Below are positions 21,461 to 36,100 of a stretch of DNA of 64,000 bases, one piece after another. Positions within the stretch are counted from its first letter, which is position 1. Each line of letters opens with the position of its first letter. The notes beneath the pieces were generated by a model, which saw only the letters and a list, made by a program, of their open reading frames with translations, was not told the origin of the DNA and did not search any database. The position numbers and the translations under genes are program-made. Source of the DNA: Hofstenia miamia (lineage: Eukaryota > Xenacoelomorpha > Acoela); assembly GCA_004352715.1 (NCBI GenBank), contig SCFE01000039.1, positions 1,333,258 through 1,397,257 of the forward strand. The letters run 5' to 3'.

Positions 21461-24400
21461 CTAAAAATGTTTTGCTAGGAGATTATGTAGAATGATTAGC
21501 TCATTTTTCCCATATTCTTTAAATAAATTGTTGTGAAGGAACATTTTCAGCAAATGCTTACATTGAGGCGGATTTGAGAATACAGAAAACAGTCAATAAT
21601 TAAATGAAATTTGCAAAAATACAGATTTTCTGAAAAAGAACTATTGGTTCAGTTATACTTGCATTGTGATGAAATGAATGTAGCCCTGGTTGAAGGACGC
21701 CCTTCCCTGACAGGAATGTTTAATGAAATGAAATCCCAAACATTCATCTCATATTTTCTGTCATGCAAACATTGAAAAAAGAGATCAGCAAATTGTAGAA
21801 TTAGGCAAATTGGTTAGAGATTGAGTCTAATAATGCTTTGGTGATACCAGAAAAAATTCAACAAGTGCACCTACTTTGAAATTTCTCTAAGATTGCCAAT
21901 TCTGTTTGAGAGGATTGCCAAATTTGAGAACTAAACAAGAATGGGCAGCACACAGATTTTCACTATGAAGTTATTTGCTTCCCAAAGTCACATAGTGATA
22001 TGATTATGCTTGCTGTTGGTTCAATTAAATTCATTCTTTTGTTTTGCTTATTAATTATTTTTTAGGGAAGAAAGTCAATTTTGCTATATGGAAAAGTATT
22101 CATTATATTATTATTTATATTGATATTACATTGTGGATGTAGAAATAAGTTTGAGTTTTTTTCTGTATTCATTATTCTCATTAACACTATGATTATCTAC
22201 TGCTAATTTGACAATCCAATTTAGCTGTACCTGAAATTTTCAGAGGAATTTTTGGTTTATATCTGTTTAGAGTATTTGGGCATAGTTGCAATGACTCAAA
22301 ACTAGAGCATGAGTTAAATGAACTTTTGCATACCTGATCAAAAACTTGACATTGCAATTTACATTCACAATAATAATTAACCATTATGTGAAAAACTATT
22401 TATATATATATATATATATAAATATATCTTAAAATCCACAGAAATATTAAGTCATTCATTATTCCCTGATGGAACAAGGATAGAGAAGCAAGCACTTATT
22501 ACTCTAGTGTAGCTCTAGAGCAGACAAAGAGTTTATTAATTATATAGGGGTTAGATATGGGAATATGAATATGCATTCAATGGTTTTCTGTTCAATCATT
22601 GTGATACATGCTTCATAAAGCCAGCATAATAATGTTGGAAGTAGTGTCAGAATATCTAATAAATAATTTAGAACTTTGCAAGCTCTTCATGCTGATGCAT
22701 TCCTCATGTAAATTGCACAGATAAGTCTAAAGATGAAGAAAAAAATAAAAATAACATATTGGTTTTCTTTTGGAAAGAAATAAGAAAAAAGGGATAGAAG
22801 TGCCCTTTCCTAATCAGATTCTAGGAGTTCCACTACAATATACAATTTGGAATAAGAAAAAGGCTGAATGGAAGAGGAAATTTGATTTCCAGGCTTGAAC
22901 AACAGATGCTTATTATAACATAAAAGAAATTGTTACTGTGACTTTGCTTTATTTGCAATCTACTCTAATCTATCAAAGAACTATGCAATTCCTTTCATGC
23001 CCAATGTGCTAACAAAATGTTTCTGGAAATATTTCACCCATGGTAGTATCCAAAAAGTTTGGAAATATGTCACTTAGGGATCAACTGTTTGTAAGATTTA
23101 CAAAAGAAATATATGTGTTGAAGCAATACTTTTATATTACTAAGAAAGACATACTGTATTGAATCACTATTAAAATGAATGGTTGTACATCATTTCTCCA
23201 AATCTGATGTCAACAAAGATAAAAGATTGTTAGAGAAAATACTTCAATGAAATTATAATTATTTATTTCAATCAATAAATGTATTGCTTTAAATTGTATT
23301 TCAATTTACTTTCTATTTAGAATAGATTGTAAAGATCTGGAATTGTAACAAAATGATTGTAAATATGTCTCATAATTATAAACATTGACAGTTTCAAATT
23401 GCACAAAAATAAAAATATGTCATGATGATAAATTGTAATATGGCCAGTGGCAGCTCATGCATATGAAGCTAGACAAGCAATTTTTTTTATATTAAACAAA
23501 TTAGTGTAAAATATATTTATATGTGAAATCCCTGATGTGATATTTTATAAAAGACATTTGAAATATTATTATTATAAAAATATGATTAGTCCTGTAGTTC
23601 AGTAATAAAACATTTTCAGGAAAAATTCCTAATGATTTCTGTAGTTTTTTCTCCTCAAATCAGTTTTTATTGAATTTGTTTAAAATCTATTTAAACAGAA
23701 AATAATCATTCTAGAGATGCTACTCAAAATCTAATAGTTTGCATTAAATCAAATACTTACAACTTTCAGATAAGACAGTAGACAAATCATGCATTTCAAA
23801 ATATCAAATTCAAATTATGTGATTTTCAATTGAAGCCATTCTAATTATAGCAAACTTGAGATTAATTACAAAATTTTTCAACACTGAGAAAATTAGAGTA
23901 GAAATTTCGATCAGAAAATTACAGCTGAAGGAAATCACATTTAAATTGATCAAAGTTTTCAAAATTTAATAATTCTAAAAACAGCATTTGTATAGGGATG
24001 TGAAACTGGCCTCCATTTGATTGCATTGAATGCCAATATATTTTAAAATATATCACTCCTGAATTATTCAAATAAAATTTGAAGAAAAAATTTGTATTTC
24101 ATTAACAATTCCTATAAATTTTCTAATTTCTATCAAGGAAAAACAAATGGCTACCATATTCTTATTTAGAATTTGTACAAGGAAATCATGAGAAAAAATG
24201 TGAAAAAATCATTATCACAGATTGGAGCCTCACTCAAATATATTCTGTTTCCACCACTGTTTGAATAGAGAAATGCTTCTGATTGATGTTAAGTAATACT
24301 TACTTGTAATGTTTACTTTTGGATTATTGCATTAAATGAAAATATTTCTTGCTGTTATTTTACAACAAGAGTCTTTCAATGCAATCAATGAATGGACTTC

Positions 24401-25000
24401 TTGCTTTACTAGCTAAATCATTGCATGATGATTTGAAGAAAATGGATATAATTGAATCATTTGAGCAAGTGTAGGACAGCACTAAGGCATCTGCTAGCTG
24501 TGGTGAAATCATTTAATTAGTTTTGAAGCAAATAGTAATGAATTTTGTCCTATATTCCATTCACATTTTTACTTGATTCTTGAATATTGTTTTAATGCAA
24601 ACAAGCAATTTACAATTTGTACATTTGTACAGATATAAATTCCTACAATTAAGAATAAAGTTCGTTTACTAAAAAATTATTGGGCATGCACTGCTTGCCA
24701 TCCTTACACATATGAGCCACCTATGACTATGGTTTTACTTTCTTATTTCTGTCTAATAGGAACTTGTAATTATTAAATTTTTCTGATTGGTATAATCATA
24801 TGATTTACCTTAAGCATTAATAGATTTTAGTTGTATAATTATGATTGCCTTCTAACTGTGGTGCAACCAGGGTGCACAATGCAATTCCCCCTTGGGTTGG
24901 TCATCCATATATTATTTTGACTTTTTAAGCTGCCCTGCCCCTTCATAAGTGCACTCTCAATTCCTGTTCTTTGGTTAGGAATACTTGATGGCAATTTCTT
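21461..25000. other. AT-rich interval, no recognisable gene
   Basis: Only short ORFs without family features. A TA run lies at 22400-22421. Part of 21461-22000 may be further decayed LINE E upstream sequence, but I see no motif to prove it. Confidence 0.6.
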
Positions 25001-28000
25001 CCTTTCTTCTTTTTTGAGTTTATTCAATTCAATTTTTGTTGAAATTTCTTGGTTTCACTTTGGTTAAGTTTGTTTAAAAAAATGAATAACAGAAAAATAA
25101 ATGCACCAACGTTTTTCTACATAAAATTGCTTCATTAACTTTCTTTTACAGATGTCTCTACAGTGTATTTCTTTTCTGCCTGTAATCCTTGTCATAGTAA
25201 TTTAGTGTTCTTGTCTATTGACTAAGCTCTCTTGCTACTTGTATGAACCAAAATCAGGCTATAGGCCTAGTTTCTCCCTGCATTTTTCTGTTCATATTTG
25301 CTTTAAATAATATATATACATGTACACACAGGTTGTTCATAGATTTGCTTTGTAAAGAATGTAACATGCAAGCTGTTTTCAAGTCACCCCTTTTATCAAT
25401 TCTGGTTGTGCCACTGCCTTCTACTATTGATGCACTTAACCATTGCTTCTGAAAATTTTAAAATTATGTACATTATGATATGTTATTTCAAATTCATGTT
25501 CATTGTATCTCATAAAGAATGCAAGTCCTTGTACCTATTCCTTTTGCTTTGTGAACCAATAACAGACATTATTGTACTGCTAGTAATCCTAAAGATTTTT
25601 GTTTAAAGTAGCCAAATACTAATAAGTTGATAGTCATAAAGTCAGTACTTTTTGGACCCTTCTAAAATGTATTTTTATTGACGCATTTCTCTTAAACAAT
25701 TAGTGAAAGTGTCCATTTAAAAATACAGTTTGAATTTTTGAAAGTAGAGATCAATACCTACACTTTTATATTTTATTGGTTGGATATTTATTTATTCAAT
25801 GTCATTTAGTAATAGATTACTTTTTTATTCGACATTCTAATCCCAAATATATACAATACTTTCGCCATTTAGTTGTATTATTAATATACTTTTATTATTT
25901 ACTATTCAATGTGCATGCTAATGGACTTTATTGTGTCTATATCCCAGGTTATTTGCACAGTATCTTATTTTTGAAAAGATCATCATTATTTTTATTAAAC
26001 TGCCATAACCCTAAACTTTCAACGAACACTGAAAAATTTAAAACTTTAATCGAATTGATGAAATGCAGTATGTTTCTGTAACACCCTTAATGCGTACGTT
26101 GCTAATGAAGTCACCGCGATGCATTACTTGATGATGTAGCACAGTTCTTTGCTAATTTCTTTAAAATCATAGTTCCAACTTTGTTATAATCGAAAATTTT
26201 CATTACTAGACTTTCATTTTAAGAAATAAAACTATTCCTTGATAAAGAGTTTTCTTGACAAAATGCAACCTCCTTGTAGAGATTTTTACTATGTTATTTT
26301 TCCGATAGTTTTGACAATTTGTATATAGCGTTCAGACAAGTTACAAACTAATTTTCTTCATGACAAGTTCAGTAATTTCAATTCTAGTTGTAGGTTCATT
26401 CAATTTGACATTTGATCTAAATCTTTTGTATTCAAATAGTAATTTTTGTTCGTTACATGTTTTAATGTTTAGTTGAGAGTCTGTGACTTAAAATCTTTAT
26501 AAGTTTCCTCTAATTTGCAGTTTAGATTTATCTACTCCCGAAAGGGGAGTTTGGAGGTGTTTGGACATTAATAGGGACCGGTTAAATAAGTTTTCACCAA
26601 GGGCGGATACAGAGGGGCCCGCGCCCCCTCTAAAATAAGAAAAAATCATTAAAATTGTACAATAATAATTACAAACGGAAATTCCTTAATACTTTCAAAT
26701 GGGGTCAATACGAACACTGCAAAGTGTATAATAATAAACTGCAAGGGTTTATTATAAACTGCAAAGGTGTATAATAAATGTATAATGACAGTCAGCTTTA
26801 GGTATATGCAATTACAATTTCATATATCAATCCACGTTGCCCCTCTGAAGAAACCCTGAAATGAAGCTTGATATTCATTATCATTGTAAATTTTCCCAAT
26901 TCTTCCAAAATAAACCCAAATCACATTTTCAATTTATAATTTCGCCAGTGATCGGTATTTTCTTGCAAGAATATTTGCTGTTCATTTCCATCAAGAATTG
27001 ATTTGACTTTCTTCAATATCTTCATATTCTCATACATTGGTATCTTTCTTCTTAACTGTTCCCTTATATTTTTTATATTAAATATCATTTAATGCTTTTA
27101 AAATATCATTTATAAACATGTATATATTTTCTTTTGGAGGTTCATTGACTCTTAATTAGGATTTGTTTCTTTTCTGTGGGTTATTTTAATTTGAGCATAA
27201 CATTTCTAATAATTTGACCTTTGGCACATAAACATATTGTGATTAATCTATACGCAAGAAAACAATGTAAATTATTAAGCAAGGCTTAGGTAATAATAAA
27301 TATAATTTTCTCTTTGTCTACTATTTCTATTCACCCCATTTGACGATACTCAATATAGTTGTTCAAAGCTTTTGTATGTGTTGTCCATGCAACTATTTGG
27401 CTTTTGAAAACGTCAGGAGAAACTCAGTGAGGGCAAATTTATGCACTTTGTCAACGAGTGGTATTTTTCTTTTGTGAAAGATTTATTGAGGATTTCCAAC
27501 TAGGTTAATTCATTGGAAGATAATGGAGTTTGTGTCTGAGGCGACGCTTGCGTGCACAGAACGAATTATTTTAATTATTTCGCATCGTGTCAACACTTGG
27601 AATTCAGACAGCTGGATGGTTAAGTTGACACATTGCTGCAGCAGTTTGACTTAATAGGGAATTTCAAGACAGCATCTTCGGAACTATTGTGGACGAAAAA
27701 TTCAAGACTACATTGCAGTCTCATGTTGTAACTTTTCCCTATGCAATTCTTATATCTGTAACCGTGGAATAATTTTCAGCTTTGTTAGGATGAAGAACAT
27801 TAATTCTTTGATCACAAAGTGTGAGAAATTGGTGAAATTATTGTTTTTGCGTTGATTATAATTAACATTTTGTTTCACAATTTTTGGTCGTCTATTTGAT
27901 GTATTGAATCACCTATCTATTTATCCGGTCCCTAGACATTAAGTAAAAGACTACAATTTTGACTGTTTAATATTGATTATTGAGAAGGATGATGATGGTA

Positions 28001-28661
28001 GGTAAGAACGGCAAATGACTACCACCAATTCTTGAAATTTGTCAAGATTGTCTTTTACAATCCAGGTAGATATTTTCGATTTTTTTTCGTTGCTTACCTA
28101 CTTACTTCAATTCACTTAACTTTATTGGATATTTGTTCAACCTCTTTTCTAAGTACATTTCTTTTGATTTTTGGTTATTGGTAAACAATGAGGCATTGAT
28201 AAGTGCTTACATTTATCTTTTTAATATATAGGAATTGATGAGGAAATGTATCCCTCCATATTTTTAAATTGGGTTATGATATCTTGGTCCTACTTCCCTT
28301 CCAATTTGGAAAAAACTAATCTTTTATTCTTCAAATTTCAGTTGTGCACATATATTTTTAATCGCCTCATGGGCTTTTTGTTTACATGATTTCTTAGATT
28401 AATATTTATAATTATCGTCCTCATTTTCTTTGCAGTTTGGCACTTGATATCCTAATTAATTAATTAATATTTTCATCTGTACCTTTCCCATTTCTTTAAT
28501 AAAACTAACAGTGTTCATTACGGTTTGAGTTATTAAAATGAATGTGTGGTCTTTCACACATTGTGTAAATATATTTGTTTAACTTTTTTGAAACCTGAGA
28601 AAAGACATAAAAATGCATTCACCAATGTGTATTTAAACATAGTATTCTGTAATGGCATTAT

Positions 28662-28716
<55 letters not shown>

Positions 28717-28805
28717 CACAACTGTTTAAAATAATACTAATTGTTTTTGCTTCAACATTGCTGAAATATATTGTTTGGATACCGAAACGGATTTTTTAAA
28801 TATAA
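25001..28805. other. AT-rich interval, no recognisable gene
   Basis: No supported coding sequence. It holds a small GC-rich hairpin at 26612-26632 and a TA run at 28675-28712, about 95 bp upstream of the LU gene start codon. The open frame at 25776-26081 is Tyr/Phe/Leu-rich and looks like chance in AT-rich DNA. Confidence 0.6.
26598..26640. repeat. GC-rich hairpin in AT-rich DNA
   Basis: CAAGGGCGGATACAG is followed by GAGGGGCCCGCGCCCCCTC, which can form a strong stem. GGGCGGAT(C/A)CAG with an adjacent GC stem is common at the edges of short non-autonomous repeats in many invertebrates. A possible partner lies at 26845-26860 (GCCCCTCTG), but the match is weak. Confidence 0.4.
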
Positions 28806-29227
28806 ATGATTCGAGAATTACTTACTGGAATTACTTTTATTTGGATTATCATAATTCAGCATAGGGTAGCTATTATATGTCATACAAGCAAATATGTGGC
28901 CGGCGGTTGTGGCATTGAAATAGAAGATGAGATGAAATCATGCGTACTTGTACACGGCGAAATCAGTACACCATTTTATTTTTCTTGCAAAATTACCAAT
29001 AAAAATTTACTAGACTGTATTCCTCATGTATTACTGAAAGACATTTCCCCTTACTAAAATATTCAGGTGATGTTTACAGAAGATGTCCTGAATATTGTTG
29101 GCAACTTAAACCAGAAAAAAGACCAAAATACTACTGTTGCCAAGGACAAAATTGCAACGCCAATAGAAACATCAAAAGTTGTCAAACTATAGTTGAAGAT
29201 TATCTTAAACAATTACCTTGTCTGTGA
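28806..29227 (+). CDS. Secreted Ly6/uPAR (LU, three-finger) domain protein
   Basis: Two exons: 28806-29016 and 29067-29227, split by a 50-nt intron (GTATTC...TTCAG, phase 1 within a Cys codon), giving 123 aa. Reading through the intron instead ends in a stop 14 codons on. Residues 1-24 are a signal peptide (IRELL then FIWIIII). The mature part has ten cysteines (25, 35, 46, 61, 71, 77, 81, 94, 95, 100) ending in YYCCQGQNCN, the CC-x4-CN signature of LU/activin-receptor ectodomains. The C-x9-C-x5-C spacing before it resembles type II TGF-beta/BMP receptor ectodomains. Two more Cys (109, 122) lie in a short tail without a membrane or GPI-type hydrophobic end, so a free secreted protein is likely. 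An AATAAA follows at 29308. The ligand or partner is unknown. Alternative: a first module of a longer spliced receptor, but no kinase exon is seen. Confidence 0.8.
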
Positions 29228-30119
29228 AGATTGGCTATTGAAATTTTCCAATTTAATGATGATTTATGAAATGAAATATTGTAAATGATTATGCATGCAA
29301 GTTATTAATAAAAGATGCAAACTGTTTTGCAAAAATATATATTTCGGTAATGAACATGCTTGAGAAAGTGGGAAAAGATTGTAAGAATGTAACAGGCTGT
29401 AAAGAAGAAGAATGGGAAGGCACCAAGTTGAGATAACAAAAACGGGCATTTGTTGTTTAAGCGCACTGGTATTCATGAGCAAGTAGTGGTAGCATTGGAC
29501 CATGTTGGGATAAAGTGTTCAAAATGAATTTGAATTTCTTGTAAAAAGACAATTCAAGCCATACCTAGTTATTTTGAAAAAAATACTTTGCTATACCTAA
29601 AGCACTACCTAGAAGAGTCCGACATCTTTTGCAAGATATTCGACAGTTTTCTTTTAAAAACATAGTCCTCATTAAATAGGTAAGACTTAAACTACTTCAG
29701 AAATTTGTGAATGACGATTGCTTCAATCTATGACTAGACGAACATAAATACAACATTGAAATTTAGGAGAATTAAGATAAACAATTTGAGAAATTCCAGA
29801 TAAATTATTTGGAAACATTCAAAATCTGTATTACGTCATTGTTACGTAATTATTTTAAATGTTGTCATAAAAAATGTATGCCAGCTTACATCGAGAAAAC
29901 CTGACTCATTCAATACCATGTATCTGTCAACTAATTGAAGAACATATGATAAATGATTTCTCAGGACTAAAATTTTCTCATCTAATTTCTATCCGTTAAC
30001 AATATATTGATCTGATCAATTCTGTTCTGATGGTTTTTTGGATTAATTTGCAAATTCGAATGTTATTTACCATACCAATGAACTTTAGCATAAATTTGAG
30101 ATAAGAACAGAAGTGGAAG
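29228..30119. other. Intergenic, LU gene 3' region to sideroflexin start
   Basis: About 0.9 kb with no coding signal. It should contain the sideroflexin promoter; no TATA or other element stands out. Confidence 0.6.
29308..29313 (+). promoter_or_regulatory. Poly(A) signal AATAAA of the LU gene
   Basis: AATAAA 81 nt after the stop codon, the first such hexamer downstream. Confidence 0.6.
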
Positions 30120-33100
30120 ATGTCGGGAAGCACAGAGATGCAGTCGCCCCCTAAAGTAGGCCTAAACTGGGTAAGAGTGATTTATATATCTTTAATGAAA
30201 CTTAGTAGTGAGAATATTAGAATAATGTTAATTCAGTGGATATCTTATTTTTATCAAAGAGCAAAATCAGACATTTCTCGGATAAACTTGATTTTAATTA
30301 AAGTAGAGTATAATAATTAATAATTTTAATAATGAGAATTACATTTAAAATAATGGCATTCTAAAGCACCAAAGTCTATTTTAAATTTGCTTACTAAATT
30401 CAAACTACCGATAAATAAATAAAAATTTTAAAAGAGAAAAACTTAAAAAACAATTTATAAGTTAATTTAACAATGTCGAGAGAATACTATGAAAGCCAAT
30501 TTGTAATTGTATATCAAGTTTTTGCTGACATGGGCTTTTGACGGCTCTGAACACTAGGTATAAGGTAAATTTAATAACATTTCAATAAATTGGGTTTTCA
30601 TAATGCAAAAATAGATATTTAACAATTTAAAAAATAAATGAATAAAACAAAATAGAAAAAGTTAAATAGTAACACAATCAAATACTATTTTATGCTAAAT
30701 TTTTTAAATTTGCCGTGTATGTTATAAAAACGGATAAATGCCTATTTAAGATACCAACTACTGCTAGCTGTTTATAGGACTTTTTCTTAATGTTAAGGTT
30801 TTGTATTCATTAGTATTGAATGATCATAGGTAGGTTGCTTTGCTGCCTCGTCCATGTTTATATAGGAAGCGTTGAAAATATACGTATGCGCAATTTTTAA
30901 ATTCACTAATTACCCAAGGCCTAAAATTTCGTTAATGAAGAAACTGTTTCGAACAGATATTTTAATCAAAAGCTTCAGAACAAGCAAATTTTGATGTGGC
31001 AAAGGCTAGGAATTTGATTCCATTTCAAAATTCTTAAATTTGTGGAGAGGCACGACCGTTTTTACCAACCATGTTTTAATGTTTTAGAAAAATCTCAAAG
31101 CCTATAAATTAACTCAATATATTTAATAAATGGGATTACTAGTAGTGGTATAGCATGTGCAAATATCTCTAAAAATACAAATAAAAGTGTTTTTCATGCA
31201 TTTGTTCTTAATGAAAACTTAATATATTTTTCGTTTGAAACTATGTGTATGAATTCACATATATGTGACTTCAATCATGAATAATTGACTTTATAATTTT
31301 GAATGTTACATTTCTTTGCTTAGGAAAAGAATTATAGTAAGATAAATAGATGCAAAACAATATTTCTTTGAAGCCGCTTGAAATACAAAATAACGTTGAT
31401 GAGAGCTTTTTAAGCTTCTGACATTTACTTTCGAAAGCGTAATTCCTGCTTAGAAGTCCCTTTTTAGTCAACATCTTAAATAAGGTTGTAAGTGACTCAG
31501 CTNTATATATATATATATATATATATATTTGAGCGTTTACTTAATGAATACAGTGTAAAAGGAAATAAATTGAACGTTTCGATTATATTAAATCACTAAA
31601 ATCATATAATGAAATCTAAATTAATACAAATACTTTGTTGGATCATTTGTTTATTTATTAGCTTTTAATGGCTGCTTAAATTTTTGTAAACTTTGTTCTT
31701 GAAATGATCTTAAAATTTTCAACGTTTATATTATGAATGTAATTAAAAATTTCTGATGGTAAATGGCCATTGATGCGCTCTTTGATTCAAAATAATGAAT
31801 GGTTTCATCGATGTGTGATTTCTTACAATCATCATAAGTATATTTATACACTAATGATGAACCCAACCCTTTGTTCTGAATTAAATTTAATGTTTTGAAT
31901 TATTAGAATATTAAAAATAATCTTTGTCGGAAATGATATATACATGAACTTGGGAATTATTTTTTTCTGTAATGCATTGAGTTAGAAATCTTATTCATTA
32001 TTGCTGCCAATAGCAAGAGGGTCATTCGATTTATAATCAGAGTCACCTTGTAACTACTATTCATTCTTACATATGTGATAGAATTTGAAAAATCATGAAT
32101 ATATCAAAATTGAATTTTGTCTTTACCGATGACATATATATAATTTTCCCCTATTAGTCAGATTTTTTTTAATTTCACGTCTTCATTTTTTGGAAATAAC
32201 TCTTTGTCTTGATTTTTCACTTAGGACATACTTTTTTCCATTTTTCTACCCACGGATGTCAAAATGTTTGAATAAAGATTTATAAGATAAATGTTGATTT
32301 GTAAATTTTTATTACTTTTTTTCAATACACCAGATTGTTAGAATATTTTGGGGGGATGGCAAAAGGTATGCAATTTGTAAACCTAGGCTATAACTTGTGT
32401 AATTGTAGTTTTATTGTGCATACCTTCTTCGAAGTAAGCTGAGAATGTTTCGTCTTATGATAATACATGTAACTACACTAGCTGTGACAAAAAATAGTAA
32501 AATACATGTCTTCATTTAAAAACCTTCAATGTAGAGTTATTTTCAAAATTTTAGGTTGTTATTAATCGATATTTTCTTAGAATGCAGAGGCCTTTACGAA
32601 GCATAGATTACTTATATTGTTTATTAACATGTATTTATGTATACAATTACTGTTTCTTGGAATACTATTGCCTATCATAATGTTTAATTTATGTGTCGTA
32701 TGTTTATGTTTAACAAGTTTAGATGGAGCCTTATGATCAATCAACATTTTTGAAAAGGTATGAGCACTTCCGCGCAATCTTCAATCCAAAGTTGTTATTT
32801 TACACGAAAAATCAGCTTTTACAACAGAAAAAAATTTTAGATGAACACTCTCAAGGTCTAGGCAATTATAACAAAAATCAAATCAAATGGGCAAGGACTG
32901 TTGTTTATTCTGCCTTTCATCCCGATACAGGACAAATTAATCCTACTGTGGGAAGAATTTCTTTTCAGGTTTGCCCCATGATATACTTAATATACAGTAT
33001 GGCCTCCATAGCTTCAACTAGCCGATGAATTGAATACATTTTTTCTTGCTTTAACACCATTGTTGATACGCCGCATGCGCTGTTGGACACAAAGCTATTG

Positions 33101-36100
33101 ACAAATATCCCGTTTTAGAGAGCTTTTATTGTAATATTTGATTACGGAAATATTTTTAAGTAATAATTTCAGTTTCATTTGAATCAAAGCCATGTTACTG
33201 TTAATGGGCTCATTTGGACTCGCTTGACATAGGTGATTAATTGTTGTACCTGAAAATTTGTTTACTGGTACGTATTTTAGGTGCCTGCTAACATTCTGAT
33301 ATCAGGGGCAATGTTGACATGGTACAGAATTCCATGGCATGTTGCCTCAATTCAATGGTTCAATCAGTCTGTCATGGCGTTCTGTAACTATACAAACCGT
33401 AATGCAACTTCCGAGATCACAAATAAACAAGTAAGCTGAAAACTATTTTTGTATAATCCAACTAATATTTTAGGTTTTCACAAGTTATGCAATGGCTACT
33501 ACTGCGGCACTTTCAGTTTCACTTGGGCTTAACCACGTGCTTCGAAATGTGCAGAAAACGATTTTCAAGCGACTTGTGCCTTTCACAGCAGTGTCTGCTG
33601 CCAATTGCGTCAATGTTCCTTTAATGCGTCAACATGAAATTATTAGTGGCATAAATGTTACCAATAAGGAAGGCGATGTTATTGGGGTTTCAAAGCATGC
33701 AGGGAAGTCTGCTGTACTTCAGGTCACCTTAACAAGGTTTGAATTCGAAAATATTGTTTTAGCTAAGATCATTTACGTTCTCCGTTCTACTTTTATGAAT
33801 TTGATTGGGTTTTAGTCGATTTCAAATGTACAGGGTTTGTCCACATTATTAAAAATAATAGCTTAAATAACTCTTGTTTTAGATTTAGAGAAATTTTATA
33901 TCCAAATGTTACTTATTGCCATATATGGCCTGTTTTGGCATATTCTAATATTATAATTTCTACGTTTTTCTAATCCATGTGATTATTTTAAAACAAAAAA
34001 AAATTAATGGAAGTTTAAGATATGTAATCTCATCGCGACATTTTAATTGTGGGTTTCTATTTATTAACATACTTTCCGCGATTTAGAAGGAAAATATCCC
34101 AAATTTACGATGAATTTTTGGGTCATAAGCACATCGCATTTTTTTAAATATTCACAAAAACACCAGCTTTTTATGTTCTATCAATTTGGAGCACAAATTT
34201 CGACTAGTTCGGCCAACATATTCTGTACCAGTGGTGCATTCTAATTTGTATAAAATTTCAGACTGATTTTTCATTGGGCGAGAGTGCTTAGGGAGGTAAA
34301 ATGACTTAAGCTTCGTATTATCAGAAAAAAATTAATCTTAGCTTCTTTTCGAACAATTTTTCTCAGGTCCTTTAATAGAACTCGGGTAGGGTCACCTCGG
34401 TACTTAGGCTTAATTGCACATTCAAACTTTTCGTTTTTGTTGACATTTTCTGACATATTTTTGCAACCTTCTTTTTCATATTCAATTGTAAATTGAATCT
34501 TTGAATGAAGGCAGTCAAGAATCTGAAGAAACTTCTCAGCATCATTAAACGATTTACTGCACAAAACAATCATCAACATATCTATAATACTAGAATAATG
34601 GACTCGATTTTGTTGTGATTCTATACACTCCTTTGCATTCGGTGTTACCATGCTTTGAATGTGCTTATAATATTAAATAGTTAATTAAGGAGTGTCATAT
34701 GCTAAAATTGTAAATAAAACTCATTTTACCAATGTATGATGATCACATTCATTACTTATTTTGTTCCTAAAATATTAAAAACACAACATATGGTTTTTTT
34801 AAAGTTTATTCATTTATTAAATATCTAATACATCCCATTGAAATCCACGTGCATAGCACGGACAGTTTCCTAAGCTTTGGTAAAAATTGGAATTTAAACG
34901 CATTATGTCAATCGAATTTACTTTATTTTGTCTCAAAATAATAACCTGATATCTTATTCTCCGCTGACTTTACAAATAATGGATTACGTCGCCTAATATT
35001 TTCTTCGAAATATTAAATCTGAGATAATGCATGTAACATTTGGATTTAATATTAATGATTTTGCCTAAATTTTAACAGAAATTTATTCTGCTTAGATTTT
35101 GGGCTTCTCTGACCCCATGTTTGAAGGTCCATTGAATGACGTCAACAAATATACTAAGTGATAAGGTGGATCATGCGATTAATGTAACCATCATCAATAA
35201 AAGAACTAGTATTATTGAAAATTGTCCATCTTACTTTCACAGCTTTTCTAACTTTTGCTGCTGATTTGAATACGTCTTCCTAAATATTATGGAGTAATTT
35301 ATCAGTTTGTTGCAACTGGATACAGATTTATACATTTCAATCAAATAGAACACCTAATTACAACAGCTTTTCGTAAGTAGTCAAAACATTTCGTAAGCTA
35401 ACTCGATAGGGCAAGCATTGTTATCAATATCACTGAAATCAATGAATCAGAAATATAATTGGAAATTAATAGTGAAAATAAAATATATAAATAAATTATA
35501 ATTCGAAATGTTTAAGAAAAACGTTTATTCTACAGGGTGCCCAGTAAAAAGGTGGAATTTCGGTTGAAAATTTAATTATTTATCACAAATACTATTTATT
35601 TAATTCCTTATTATGATTATATTGTCACAAGCGTTCAAAATGACTACAATGTGCTAAGTCAAGAACATTTTGTTTAGCGGGTGAATTGACTTTCGTAACT
35701 TAATTTGTGCCCACCTTACGCTTTTTTGCAGATTCCAGCTTATCATTAAATATTGCCACAGCTTTTTTATATTGCCTTTTAGAAATGTTCTCGCAAAATG
35801 CTGGCAAAAAACATTAAAAATTCCACCTTTTTTGCTGGGCACCCTGTATTTTACATGTTGTTTTGTACAATTAGCAAACTAAAAAACTGTCTAAATAAAA
35901 ATATTCAAAATATTTATTTTTACAAAACAAATCAACTCATGTTGTCTGTCCATTTTTGTAAAAATATTTTTATAACTCAACTTTCCATTGTACACCTTTT
36001 TAAGGTGTAAAATTAATTGGACCAAAAAATCGTAATGTCTTTTGGCAAATGTGCCAGCCTCGATTTAAATGCGTCTCAAGATCCAATGTATGGTTTCGAA

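Noticed and set aside
26598-26865. A complete hAT-like MITE between the GC hairpin and GCCCCTCTG
   Set aside because: The two ends match too weakly and I see no target duplication.
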